Source of the DNA: Paenibacillaceae bacterium | GTDB taxonomy: Bacteria; Bacillota; Bacilli; Paenibacillales; NBRC-103111 | Length of the DNA stretch: 64,000 nucleotides | Reading direction: 5' to 3' | Assembly: GCA_029256185.1 (NCBI GenBank) | Contig: JAQSYI010000008.1 | Coordinates: 186,001-250,000 of the forward strand | Part shown: positions 1 to 8,074 of the stretch, in pieces | Layout: every line of letters begins with the position of its first letter | Numbering within the stretch: position 1 is the first letter of the stretch | Notes under the pieces: model-generated | Told to the model about the DNA's origin: nothing | The model's input: only the letters and a program-made list of their open reading frames with translations | Databases searched by the model: none | Translations under genes and position numbers: made by a program

Positions 1-1761
1 TCCATCCATCTTAAACCTGACGCTATTACCCGCTACCTGGAACCGCAAAGCAGCACCGACCGGAGCAGCTTTCTGCTTCTGGACCATGAGGGCAATCTGA
101 TGGAGAAAAGCATAGGTGATTCGCGGCTGACGGGAGAGCATCTGGAGAGTCTGACAGACCGGTTGGAGGACATGGATGAGGCGGAGGGAAATTTCCTCGG
201 GGATTACGGCACCAGGCTCATCGCCTCGTACACCACCATCGGGGAGAACGGCTGGCGGCTGGTCAACCTGACACCCGTGGACCAGTATTATGAGAAATCA
301 CGGACGATCCGCAATACTTTCCTGCTCCTCTGTCTGGTAGCTGTTGCATTCGGCATCATCTTGTCCAACCTGTTCTCGCTTCGCATCTACAACCCTGTGA
401 ACTCGCTGATGGGACGAATCCGCTCCAGCGCAGGCCTGTCCCTGCCTCCGGACAAGGAGGAGAATGAGTTGCAGACCATTGACCGGGTGTTCAATCACTT
501 GAACCTGAAAGTAAGCGAGTTGGAGCAGACCTTCGCCGACAATATGCCCTTGATCAAGCACCATCTGATCACCGGGCTGATGCAGGGCTCCATCTCCGGT
601 CAGGAAGAGATGCAGGACATGCTGCGGCTGTTGGGTCTGTCTTGGACCGGGTCCCGCTATACTGCCATGATCATTCAGCTTGACCCCGATCAGATGTCTG
701 CTCTGAGCCAGGAGAATAGCCAGTTCATTCCGTACAATCTGATCAGCCGGATTGAGGGAGACTCTGCGCAGGAAGCCGCTTTTCTGGGGACAGCCCTTCC
801 CCAATATCAAGTAGAAGTCCTCATAGCTGCCGACCGCCCCAATACAGGTCTGCTGGTGCAGACAGCCCTGGGCATAATCGGATACGTTCACGACCAATAC
901 CGGCTGTCCGCCAAGATCGCCTATGGCTCCTGGGAGAGTTCCCCCCTTCGCCTGCATCAGTGTCACTCGGAAGCGGCCGCTGCCCTCGCTTATCAATATT
1001 TCTTCCCCAATTCCCCCGTGCTGTCCGGGCCGGAGTTAATGAAGCGGGAGTCCAGCAAGGAGGAAATCGACCCGGACAGCATCAGAGAATTCTCCCGGCT
1101 GCTGAAAACAGGCAGACCGGAGCAGGTCCAGGCATTCGTTCACGAATGGATTGCAGCCCTCCAGGAAGGGCCTTATTCGGCAGAGCATGGACAGCAGCGC
1201 ATCAGGGAACTGGTTGACGCCTTCCGCACCTACCTGCAGGATCTGCATATTCCCTACCGGGAGCTGTTCGGAGCAGGCTCATGGGATCATTTCAGGCGGG
1301 TCCGCCACATTCACCAGATGGAGGACTGGCTGCTGTTGTCGGTAGATACCGCCTTCGAATACCTGAAGGACAAGCAGAAGAACCGAAGCAAGGACATTCT
1401 TGAGGAGCTGCGGCAATATGTCCAGGAATTGTACCGGACCGACATCTCCCTGGATTCCGCGGCAGAGCATGTATCACTAAGCCCGCGCTACGTAAGCAAA
1501 ATCTTCAAGGACGAAACCGGTGTAAACTTCACCGATTATGTCACGCAAGTCCGGTTGAATCATGCAGTGGAGCTGATCATGGACACCAGTGACACCGTGG
1601 AGCAAATTTCCCGCCAGGCCGGCTTCAACAGCTCCGGCTACTTCATCCGCAAGTTCAAGGAACAGTATGGCGTTACACCGGGGGTATACAAAAGCATACA
1701 GGGAGACGGCGCTCCCGGTTCGAAGAATGACCGGGATGGAAAGGTGTTGGGGCCGGAATAG
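1..1761 (+). CDS. AraC-family regulator with membrane sensor region, 5' end cut by the window
   Basis: The frame is open from base 1, so the start lies outside the window; the first internal ATG is at 100. A transmembrane segment lies around 315-385, followed by a HAMP-like stretch (NPVNSLMGRIRS), a long cytoplasmic linker, and a C-terminal AraC helix-turn-helix at about 1390-1700 containing DSAAEHVSLSPRYVSKIFK and GFNSSGYFIRKFKEQYG. The order sensor, membrane anchor and AraC domain matches the YesS/YtdP class of one-component regulators found beside carbohydrate genes in Bacillus and Paenibacillus. Its target genes are probably upstream, outside the window. No phospho-acceptor receiver domain is visible. 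Class assignment is firm; the ligand is unknown. Confidence 0.87.
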   Translation, partial: SIHLKPDAITRYLEPQSSTDRSSFLLLDHEGNLMEKSIGDSRLTGEHLESLTDRLEDMDEAEGNFLGDYGTRLIASYTTIGENGWRLVNLTPVDQYYEKSRTIRNTFLLLCLVAVAFGIILSNLFSLRIYNPVNSLMGRIRSSAGLSLPPDKEENELQTIDRVFNHLNLKVSELEQTFADNMPLIKHHLITGLMQGSISGQEEMQDMLRLLGLSWTGSRYTAMIIQLDPDQMSALSQENSQFIPYNLISRIEGDSAQEAAFLGTALPQYQVEVLIAADRPNTGLLVQTALGIIGYVHDQYRLSAKIAYGSWESSPLRLHQCHSEAAAALAYQYFFPNSPVLSGPELMKRESSKEEIDPDSIREFSRLLKTGRPEQVQAFVHEWIAALQEGPYSAEHGQQRIRELVDAFRTYLQDLHIPYRELFGAGSWDHFRRVRHIHQMEDWLLLSVDTAFEYLKDKQKNRSKDILEELRQYVQELYRTDISLDSAAEHVSLSPRYVSKIFKDETGVNFTDYVTQVRLNHAVELIMDTSDTVEQISRQAGFNSSGYFIRKFKEQYGVTPGVYKSIQGDGAPGSKNDRDGKVLGPE

Positions 1762-1883
1762 GTCATTCCCGTCCCTACAGCCGTACTAACCCCTGCTTTT
1801 TCCGCAAATCAACGTCTCTCGGGTCAGCCAGCCGGGAAGGCAGGAGCTCAAGAGCCGAAAGCGCCAGCCCCGTCATTGCCGGG

Positions 1884-3431
1884 CTATAAAATCTCCTTGC
1901 CTTGCAGCAGCTTCTCCCCTTCCGTCAATGGCAGACCCTTCATGCTGAAATGGGCTCCCGCCGACGCAGCGGCAACAGAGATCCTGACTGTGCTCAAACC
2001 GCTTCTGCGCTGCAGCGGGCTTTGCTTCACCGTCACATACTGGAACCTCTTGCGGGGGATAACCACTATGGTTTCCGTCGCCCAACGGTAGCGCATGACC
2101 AGCAGCCGTTCATCGTGGACGCAGCTTGCCCGGCGGTAGGCCCACCACTCCAGCACAATCACCGCAGCCGTTAACGGTACACCCCACCATCCCCATGGGG
2201 TAAAGAATGAAACTGTCCCTGTTGCCGCCGCCAAGAACAGCGGTACAGGCAGCAAATACCCCCACTTGGCTCTGGCGGGAAGTCTCCTGGTCTTAAGCGT
2301 TGCCGGATTCACCGCAAAATCGGGGCAAAGCTGAGCCAGGAACCCTTCCACCCCGGCGGTTCCCATCAGCGGAAACAGCAAGGTGCTTTCCCCTTTTTGC
2401 GTGCCGTAGCCTGCGCTTACCACATGAACCGCCACCAAACCGAAGGGCTTCCAGATAATCTCCTGTACAATGCGGACCGCCTGGATCCGTCTGACGGGAA
2501 GAGTGACCTTGCGGCGCTCCAAGAGCCCCCGGCTAATCAACAATTCATCACCGCGCCGGACTACAGTGAAATCGGCGTAGCGAAGCACGGAGCTGACTAC
2601 AGCCAGCAGCCACGCAAGCAAAATCACAATCGAGGCCAGCATGAGAATGGCCTTGATGCCGGAGAAAGTCGCCAGCGTCCGGAAGATCCTCAGAGAAGGA
2701 AACAACTCGTCGGCCTGGGATAGTACCGCGAACAGAAGAGACACGCCCACCCCCAGATTGCTGGCAGTCAACCCGGCCAGAAACAGCTTGCCCGGCGCCA
2801 GCTTGAAGGTTGCATCCCCTTCCGCACTCGTGGAATCCCCCTTCATGTGGAGTCCCTCCGACTTATGTTCAACCTCCGGCGCCTGTTGCCGTTCTTGTCC
2901 GGCCAGTACTCCCGTACAGTCCGTCAAGACTCCAGTCGTCTCCGCTGCCGCCACCCCATCCCGGCTGTCATAGGTCCTGCCGGGACGCAGCAGCCGTTCC
3001 AGCCTGTCGGCCTCCGCACGGGTAACTGCCGCGAACACTGCCTCCGGCTTCGTACCGCCGGCTGTCTGGACTTGCACTCGGGTTAGCCCCAGCATGCGGT
3101 GAAGCAATCCCTCCGAGAAATCCACCGTCTGAATCCGGGCTATGGGAATGTTCAGTTTCTTCTTGAAGATGACGCCCTCATCCACCTTGAGCAAGTCTTC
3201 CTCCACCCGATAATGAAACCACAGCCAACGGAGGAAGCCCCATACAAAAGCTCCCAGCACCATTGCGGCGCCAAGAATCAGTCTCCAGAAAAAAGACCTG
3301 TCCTCACCGCTCCTGCTGAAGCCCTGAGAGACCACAATCACCAGCAACGGTATCAGCAGTTCCTTCACCAGCTTAAGGGAAGCAATCAACGCAGCGGCGA
3401 TATGCAGACGGTTTCCCTTAGATGTCTTCAT
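1884..3431 (-). CDS. ydbT: PH domain-containing membrane protein, YdbT-like
   Basis: A 515-residue protein with hydrophobic segments between bacterial PH (bPH2) domains. The three PH-like stretches lie at about residues 65-140 (DEGVIFKKKLNIPIARIQTV), 285-345 (SRGLLERRKVTLPVRRIQAV) and 430-505 (VIPRKRFQYVTVKQSPLQRR). The frame is open further upstream, but the start at 3431 is preferred: it is preceded by GGCGAGG and overlaps the last 14 bases of the ydbS-like gene, which suggests translational coupling. In B. subtilis, ydbS and ydbT are adjacent, and such proteins have been linked to envelope or bacteriocin resistance; the molecular role is not established. Third gene of a minus-strand unit behind a DUF156 regulator. 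Confidence 0.85.
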   Translation of the reverse strand: MKTSKGNRLHIAAALIASLKLVKELLIPLLVIVVSQGFSRSGEDRSFFWRLILGAAMVLGAFVWGFLRWLWFHYRVEEDLLKVDEGVIFKKKLNIPIARIQTVDFSEGLLHRMLGLTRVQVQTAGGTKPEAVFAAVTRAEADRLERLLRPGRTYDSRDGVAAAETTGVLTDCTGVLAGQERQQAPEVEHKSEGLHMKGDSTSAEGDATFKLAPGKLFLAGLTASNLGVGVSLLFAVLSQADELFPSLRIFRTLATFSGIKAILMLASIVILLAWLLAVVSSVLRYADFTVVRRGDELLISRGLLERRKVTLPVRRIQAVRIVQEIIWKPFGLVAVHVVSAGYGTQKGESTLLFPLMGTAGVEGFLAQLCPDFAVNPATLKTRRLPARAKWGYLLPVPLFLAAATGTVSFFTPWGWWGVPLTAAVIVLEWWAYRRASCVHDERLLVMRYRWATETIVVIPRKRFQYVTVKQSPLQRRSGLSTVRISVAAASAGAHFSMKGLPLTEGEKLLQGKEIL

Positions 3432-3900
3432 GGGCCAACCTCGCCAGTTCCATGATCCGGTTGCGTACCGCATCGGCTGTTTCGAGAGACAGCCCGGGAA
3501 TTTCATGCCCGCCTGCCGCCGTAGAAAATGTAATGGCAGCAAGGCCATGCCGCCGCATAACCGGTCCCTGCTTCATATCCACATGCTGCACCCGGACCAT
3601 GGGAATCAGCGTCCGCTTGATGAAGAGGATGCCCCGCTTCAATGCAATCTCGTCTTCACGGATCTCGTAGCGCCAGCTCCGCAGCCGTATGGGCAGAATC
3701 ACCTTGACAGACAACCATAATTCCGCAATTCCGTAAGCCAATAAAACCGCTCCGATCCACCACGGCCAGCCGAATTTCCAGGTGGCTGCAGCGGCAAGGG
3801 CGGACAATACGAGCCAGATCAAACTTCCTATGAGAGCAGTGGTCCTCCATACTTTAAGCATGCGTTCATCAATGGGCTCAAGCGGTTCCCGAAGAGTCAT
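3418..3900 (-). CDS. ydbS: PH domain-containing membrane protein, YdbS-like
   Basis: A 160-residue protein with two membrane segments near residues 20-60 (TALIGSLIWLVLSALAAAAT and WIGAVLLAYGIAELWL) followed by one bPH2 domain (EDEIALKRGILFIKRTLIPM, then VRVQHVDMKQGPVMRRHGL). Length and layout fit the YdbS family. AAAGGAG lies at good spacing before the ATG. The end overlaps the start of the YdbT-like gene, and the DUF156 regulator ends 36 bases upstream, so the three form one probable operon. The biochemical role is unknown. Confidence 0.87.
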   Translation of the reverse strand: MTLREPLEPIDERMLKVWRTTALIGSLIWLVLSALAAAATWKFGWPWWIGAVLLAYGIAELWLSVKVILPIRLRSWRYEIREDEIALKRGILFIKRTLIPMVRVQHVDMKQGPVMRRHGLAAITFSTAAGGHEIPGLSLETADAVRNRIMELARLAHEDI

Positions 3901-3936
3901 TATTTCTTAACTCCTTTCGCCTTTTTCACTGTCACC

Positions 3937-4194
3937 CTATTTGCTTTTGATCAGCAGGTCCACCGCTTCCTTAACCAGTTTGTTTGTTTTGCTGCCCGCT
4001 TTCTCTTCCAGAATGCTCTTCTCCAGATTGGTAGCCACTACATAGGCTACTGTCTTGTCCATGGCGCTGCGTACCGCCACCAACTGGCTGACCACATCCT
4101 TGCAGGATTCCCCTTCCTCCATCATTTTCAGCACACCGCGAACCTGCCCTTCAATACGCTTCAGACGTTTCTTAACATCATCATCAAATTTCAT
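3937..4194 (-). CDS. DUF156 (CsoR/FrmR family) regulator with a single cysteine
   Basis: An 85-residue all-helical regulator with the family signature KKRLKRIEGQVRGVLKMMEE. The start at 4194 (MKFDDDVKK) has GGAGGAGG nine bases upstream; an in-frame upstream start at 4230 has no such site. Counting from this start, the CsoR ligand positions Cys-His-Cys are Cys31, Asn56 and Ser60. The copper site is therefore missing, and so is the second thiol of persulfide sensors of the CstR/YrkD type. It may sense something else, or work through one cysteine. It heads an operon with two PH-domain proteins. A DsrE-like gene, a usual partner of YrkD/CstR-type regulators, lies 2.3 kb away. Confidence 0.88.
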   Translation of the reverse strand: MKFDDDVKKRLKRIEGQVRGVLKMMEEGESCKDVVSQLVAVRSAMDKTVAYVVATNLEKSILEEKAGSKTNKLVKEAVDLLIKSK

Positions 4195-4459
4195 GGATAA
4201 ATCCTCCTCCAAAGTTTTTTGCGCCAGCATTAACAGGCATCATAAGCATCATCCGGGTTTTTCTCTTACGAGAAGTGCTCCCTAAAGCAGCTAAACTGAC
4301 TTTAGAATCTCGCTTACAGTTAATTTAGGAAGTAAATACCTCTATAGGTATATTATTAACGCTGCAATCCTTTTTGGCAAATTTTTCTTTGCTTCTTCCT
4401 TTAACATCCCTGATCCCGGAAGCTCGGACCGATGTGTTAGCCAGCATTTTGAGAGGGGG

Positions 4460-4492
4460 ACTGGTGAGAGACTAGTGAGAGACTGGTGAGGG
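4460..4492. repeat. Three tandem 11-bp repeats
   Basis: Copies actggtgagag, actagtgagag and actggtgaggg follow one another at 4460, 4471 and 4482. The 11-bp period is close to one helical turn. No function is apparent. Confidence 0.8.
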
Positions 4493-4510
4493 ATAGGCTA
4501 GGACGGATCG

Positions 4511-4740
4511 GTAACGGACATGAGCGGCGCTAAACTGGCAAATTGGGATTATAAGCGGCTGTAACGGACATGAGAAGCGCTATTGGTCCCCGATGCTAGC
4601 TGCAATCGCCAATTTGGGGCAAATAGAGACTTCCTGGTCCGTTAGAAATTCAAATGTACAATTTTGAGCCTAATAGGCGCATCTGTGTCCGTTAGAACTT
4701 CAAATGCTTGATTTTGAGCCTAATAAGCGCATCTGTATCC
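4511..4740. repeat. 50-bp repeats, two on each strand, head to head
   Basis: The heptamer TAACGGA occurs on the plus strand at 4512 and 4562, and its complement TCCGTTA at 4638 and 4688, each pair exactly 50 bp apart. After each heptamer comes a GCGC-type core about 13 bases on. The copies at 4638-4687 and 4688-4737 are nearly identical. The copy at 4562-4592 pairs imperfectly with 4611-4644, so the block could form a long hairpin. Similar repeats recur between genes in Paenibacillus genomes from memory; this was not checked here. Confidence 0.75.
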
Positions 4741-4853
4741 ATCTACAAATAAGCCCTCCGTGGATTTCGCCCAGTAAGGCACTCATGTTCGTTGCTATGC
4801 GCACCGTAACATACATGCCATCCAGAGTTGTTCATTATTCATTCTGCCGCATC

Positions 4854-4892
4854 AAAAAAAGCAGCCGCTGCTCTTCCTGGCAGCCAGCCGCT
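4854..4892 (-). terminator. Probable terminator after the MFS gene
   Basis: On the minus strand a GC-rich imperfect stem (agcagcggctgct region) runs straight into seven T residues (A7 at 4854-4860 on the plus strand), 12 bases after the MFS stop codon. Confidence 0.55.
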
Positions 4893-4903
4893 TCACTTCT
4901 CTC

Positions 4904-6208
4904 CTATTGCGACGCGCCCATATCTGCTTCGTCGGGCACACCGGATTTCTCTGCCGTCTCCCGCCCAGTGCCTCCGTTATAGCGGCGGGACAGCTCCGGC
5001 AGCTTCAGCGCGTAGAATGCAGTCACCGCGAGGATGCATACGCCCACTCCCACATAGGCTGCCTCCAGGGTAATCCAACGGGGGTAGAGGACCGCTATCA
5101 ACCCAAGAGCGATGGACTGGGACAGCATCATAATCGGGTCGATCCAGGCATTCACCCGGCCCCGGATGGACGAATCGATAATGCGGGGCATCCAGCCCCC
5201 AATCGCCACATTCACCGGCCCTATCCCCAGTCCGACAAGCGCAGCGCTCAGCATAAACAGCCACACCTGTCCGGTAAAAGCCATCATGCTGCCGCAGACC
5301 ACATTGGCAAGCAATCCTGCAACTATGACCTGAATGTACCCCCATTTTCTCACCAGATAAGAGCCGGCCAGACTGCCCGGCAATAACCCGATGCCAAAGA
5401 AGATGGTAAACAGCGAGGTGTACTGCTGATAATGATCGGGGGCCAGCTTGTATTTCATCATGAACATGGGAAGGACGGCGAATGCCCCGTTAATAAAGCC
5501 GAAGATGAAGAAGCCGGCAATAATCGCCATCAGCAGCTTGTTGCGGAAAATATAACCAATCCCTTCACGGAAATCCCGGATAATCAGGGAAAGTCCAATT
5601 TCCCTCCAGGCTGTCCTGCCGTTGGGCAGGCGGATATCCATCCCCACTCTCGTCGTCTGGATCAAGCAGCCGGAGATAATGAAGCCTACAGCATCAAGCA
5701 GGACCGCTCCCTCAATGCCGATATAGTGGTAGGCCAAAGCCCCCATGCCCGCGCCGAACAGCATAAACATGCTGAATACCATCTGGTTCATGCCCGCCGC
5801 CGCGGTATAATGCTCCGGCTTCAGAATGCTCTGCACCAGGGCGGATTGGGCCGGATTGAAGAACTTGCCCACTGCGCCGCGCACAAACAGCACCCCAAAC
5901 ACCAGCGGCATCCACCCTGCAACGAGCGCTCCCAGCAGCCCCATTGTAAGCCCCGCGCGTATCCAATCGCTGTAAGCACAGATTTTCTTGCGGTCCATAC
6001 GGTCAGCCAACACTCCGACAAGGAAAAACACGGCCAGAGTCGGCAAAGAATACATCAGCTCCGCCAGAGCGGCATAGCCGGGCTGATTGGAATAATGGTC
6101 CAACAAATAGAAGGCCAATGCCATATTGCCGATGGTGCTGCCCAACTGGGAAGTAACGGCTGCGGCGAACAGCTTGCAAAAAGTCGCATTGCGGAAAATA
6201 TCCCTCAT
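4904..6208 (-). CDS. MFS transporter, drug-efflux or unknown solute
   Basis: About 434 residues with roughly twelve hydrophobic segments, starting MRDIFRNATFCKLFAAAVTS. The conserved loop between helices 2 and 3 reads GVLADRMDRKKI, as in major facilitator exporters of the MFS_1/MFS_3 type. The start at 6208 is preferred over 6229 because AAGGGGA lies nine bases before it. The gene stands alone on the minus strand, with a repeat block on its upstream side and a likely terminator after it. The substrate cannot be read from the sequence. Confidence 0.88.
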   Translation of the reverse strand: MRDIFRNATFCKLFAAAVTSQLGSTIGNMALAFYLLDHYSNQPGYAALAELMYSLPTLAVFFLVGVLADRMDRKKICAYSDWIRAGLTMGLLGALVAGWMPLVFGVLFVRGAVGKFFNPAQSALVQSILKPEHYTAAAGMNQMVFSMFMLFGAGMGALAYHYIGIEGAVLLDAVGFIISGCLIQTTRVGMDIRLPNGRTAWREIGLSLIIRDFREGIGYIFRNKLLMAIIAGFFIFGFINGAFAVLPMFMMKYKLAPDHYQQYTSLFTIFFGIGLLPGSLAGSYLVRKWGYIQVIVAGLLANVVCGSMMAFTGQVWLFMLSAALVGLGIGPVNVAIGGWMPRIIDSSIRGRVNAWIDPIMMLSQSIALGLIAVLYPRWITLEAAYVGVGVCILAVTAFYALKLPELSRRYNGGTGRETAEKSGVPDEADMGASQ

Positions 6209-6365
6209 GGTCGTGGTCCCCTTCGGCACTTGCCCGAGTTCTTGTGAATAGCTTCACTATACGCTCCGGCCAGCCTTGCCAGTAGTGACCCCGGTCATGA
6301 ATTCAGTCACGATCTTCTTAAGTCTCTCCTCACTTCAGACGGAAAGCCTGCAGTCTCATGAACAT

Positions 6366-6500
6366 GGACCGCAGGCTGATGAGCTTGTCTTACGGATTTA
6401 CCGGACCGCAGGCTGATGAGCTTGTCTTACGGATTACCGGACCGCAGGCTGATGAATCGTATCACAGTTTGCAGAACGCCTGCTGATGAGCTTGTCTCGC
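6366..6500. repeat. 36-37 bp tandem repeat
   Basis: The unit beginning ggaccgcaggctgatgagct starts at 6366, 6403 and 6439 (periods 37 and 36); the third copy decays after 17 bases. A further fragment, gctgatgagcttgtct, lies near 6482. The repeats lie downstream of the DsrE-like gene and upstream of the MFS gene. No coding sense is convincing. Confidence 0.85.
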
Positions 6501-6505
6501 CCGCA

Positions 6506-6982
6506 TCAGATAAACAACTGCATATCCGAATCCAGGGCGTCATTCAAATAAGATTTGGCGTCGATGATCTCCACCTCGGGGATGAATTCCTCCTGCTTGA
6601 AGCCCATGACCTCCACGGAGAGCTTGCAGGCATAGAACTTGATGTTCTTCTTGCGGGCCCCCTTGAGAAAATGAATCAGCTGCGGCGCTTCATCATCCTT
6701 CAGCATATGCTCCAGCATCTGCTTGCCCATACCGGCAAAGTTCATCCGGGAGAGGGGCAGCTGCTCCGGGCCTTTGGGCGTCATCACCGCAAACATCTTC
6801 TCATAGAGCGTCTTGTCTTCCAAAGTCATCTTATCCGGGTCGCGCACCAGGAACAGTCCCCAGAAGGCGAAGAACATGGTCACCTCCACATCCAGTTCCT
6901 TGGCGGAATTGGCGAGAATCAAGCCGGCCATGGCTTTATCGTATTCTCCGCTGAACATGAGCAGATTCATTTTCTTTTGCAT
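6506..6982 (-). CDS. DsrE/DsrF/DrsH-like family protein
   Basis: A 158-residue protein with the DsrE-like alternating strands and helices (MNLLMFSGEYDKAMAGLIL, then VTMFFAFWGLFLV) and one conserved-looking cysteine, Cys119, in KFYACKLSVEVMGF, as in YrkE-type sulfur-carrier proteins. The start at 6982 is chosen because GAGGAGA precedes it; the longer open frame to 7255 lacks a ribosome site and has no family similarity. Such proteins often accompany rhodanese and CstR/YrkD-type regulators in persulfide metabolism. Here it is alone, divergent from the HD-domain gene. A sulfur-transfer role is inference. Confidence 0.85.
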   Translation of the reverse strand: MQKKMNLLMFSGEYDKAMAGLILANSAKELDVEVTMFFAFWGLFLVRDPDKMTLEDKTLYEKMFAVMTPKGPEQLPLSRMNFAGMGKQMLEHMLKDDEAPQLIHFLKGARKKNIKFYACKLSVEVMGFKQEEFIPEVEIIDAKSYLNDALDSDMQLFI

Positions 6983-7238
6983 ATCGCATCGTTCTCCTCT
7001 CGGATTAAGCTTACCCGTTATTCTTTCCAGATGAGGAGACATCATACGCCCATGCCAAAACCTGCTGCCGCGGCTGGACAGCACCAGCCTGAACTGGTAA
7101 AGTTCGGACATGGGGTACAGAACAATGGACACGGCAACCGGGTAGCCGGATAGCTTGAGACAGGATATAGCGGGATAAAAGAATGGCGGTGCGGCGATAG
7201 AAATATGCTGGCAGCCGACAAAAGAGGAGACACACGCA

Positions 7239-7898
7239 ATGACCGAAATCAACACCCAGACACAAATTCTTCAGGCAGCGGAGACCTATGCAATGAACAA
7301 GCTCGCAGGGGAAACAAGCGGTCATGACTGGTGGCATATCAAGCGGGTAACAGAGTCCGCACGGTCCATCGCCCAGGAGGAAGGGGCCGACCCGTTCATC
7401 TGCGTGCTCGCCGCGCTGCTGCATGATCTGGCCGATGAGAAGGTATGCGGGAACGGGGCGGAGGGATTGGCGGAAATCACCCGCTGGATGGGAGAAAACG
7501 GAGTGCCGGAGGCCGGGCGGGAGCATGTGGTGGAGATCGTGTCCACCATGTCCTTCAAGGGCGGCGGACGCCCGCCTATGAGAACAAGGGAAGGCATGGT
7601 GGTTCAGGATGCCGACCGGCTGGATGCCATAGGAGCCATGGGCATCGCCCGGGTATTCGTCTATTCCGGGGCCAAGGGAAGGCCGGTCCATGATCCGGGG
7701 CTGAAAGCGCGGGAAGCCATGTCCCTGGAGGAATACCGGAGCGGACGGGACACGGCGGTCAACCATTTCTACGAAAAGCTGCTGAAGCTCAAGGAATTAA
7801 TGAACACCGAAGCGGGGAAGCGGCGGGCTGAGGGACGGCACCGGTTCATGGAGCAGTACCTGGAGCAATTTTACGGGGAATGGGACGGACGGCTGTAA
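7239..7898 (+). CDS. HD-domain phosphohydrolase
   Basis: A 219-residue protein with the HD superfamily metal motif: His29 in SGHDWWHIKRV, the His62-Asp63 pair in LAALLHDLADEK, and Asp124/Asp126 in VVQDADRLDAIGA. The pattern and length match the YedJ-type family of predicted phosphohydrolases. AGAGGAGA precedes the ATG at good spacing. It is a single gene followed by an inverted repeat and an intrinsic terminator. The substrate is unknown. Confidence 0.88.
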   Translation: MTEINTQTQILQAAETYAMNKLAGETSGHDWWHIKRVTESARSIAQEEGADPFICVLAALLHDLADEKVCGNGAEGLAEITRWMGENGVPEAGREHVVEIVSTMSFKGGGRPPMRTREGMVVQDADRLDAIGAMGIARVFVYSGAKGRPVHDPGLKAREAMSLEEYRSGRDTAVNHFYEKLLKLKELMNTEAGKRRAEGRHRFMEQYLEQFYGEWDGRL

Positions 7899-7905
7899 AT
7901 GATCG

Positions 7906-7940
7906 TTCAAGTTGCCATATTTTATTTACGGCAACTTGAA
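7906..7940. repeat. Perfect 11-bp inverted repeat after the HD gene
   Basis: ttcaagttgcc at 7906-7916 and ggcaacttgaa at 7930-7940 are perfect complements with a 13-base loop. There is no T-run after it; it lies just before a true terminator, so it could stabilise a 3' end. Confidence 0.7.
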
Positions 7941-7958
7941 TGTCTTATGTTCTCCCGC

Positions 7959-7999
7959 AAAAATCCGCCCCGGAAGCACCGGCAGAGGCGGATTTTTTT
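7959..7999. terminator. Bidirectional intrinsic terminator
   Basis: aaaaatccgcc (7959-7969) pairs with ggcggattttt (7987-7997), followed by T on the plus strand and a T5 run on the minus strand. It serves the HD gene and, in the other direction, the permease operon ending at 8075. Confidence 0.88.
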
Positions 8000-8074
8000 G
8001 CTTTACCTGGCAGCTGTGCGACCACTGGACAGCATGCCACAAGTTCAGTTTTTTGCGCTTCAAGCAGCTTCCGG

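Larger units (their letters stand above)
4195..4860. other. Intergenic block with nested repeats, no gene seen
   Basis: No convincing coding region. The stretch holds three tandem 11-bp copies of actggtgagag type (4460-4492) and a family of 50-bp repeats in both orientations (about 4511-4740), described separately. The promoter of the DUF156 operon must lie near its left end, but no strong sigma-A hexamer pair could be picked with confidence. Confidence 0.6.

Noticed and set aside
298..996. Long minus-strand frame opposite the AraC regulator
   Set aside because: It is an antisense shadow of a gene with clear domains; no ribosome site or family similarity.
6372..6490. Hammerhead-like CTGATGA motif in the tandem repeat
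   Set aside because: The conserved GAAA after stem II and a matching cleavage site are missing in every copy, so a ribozyme is not supported.
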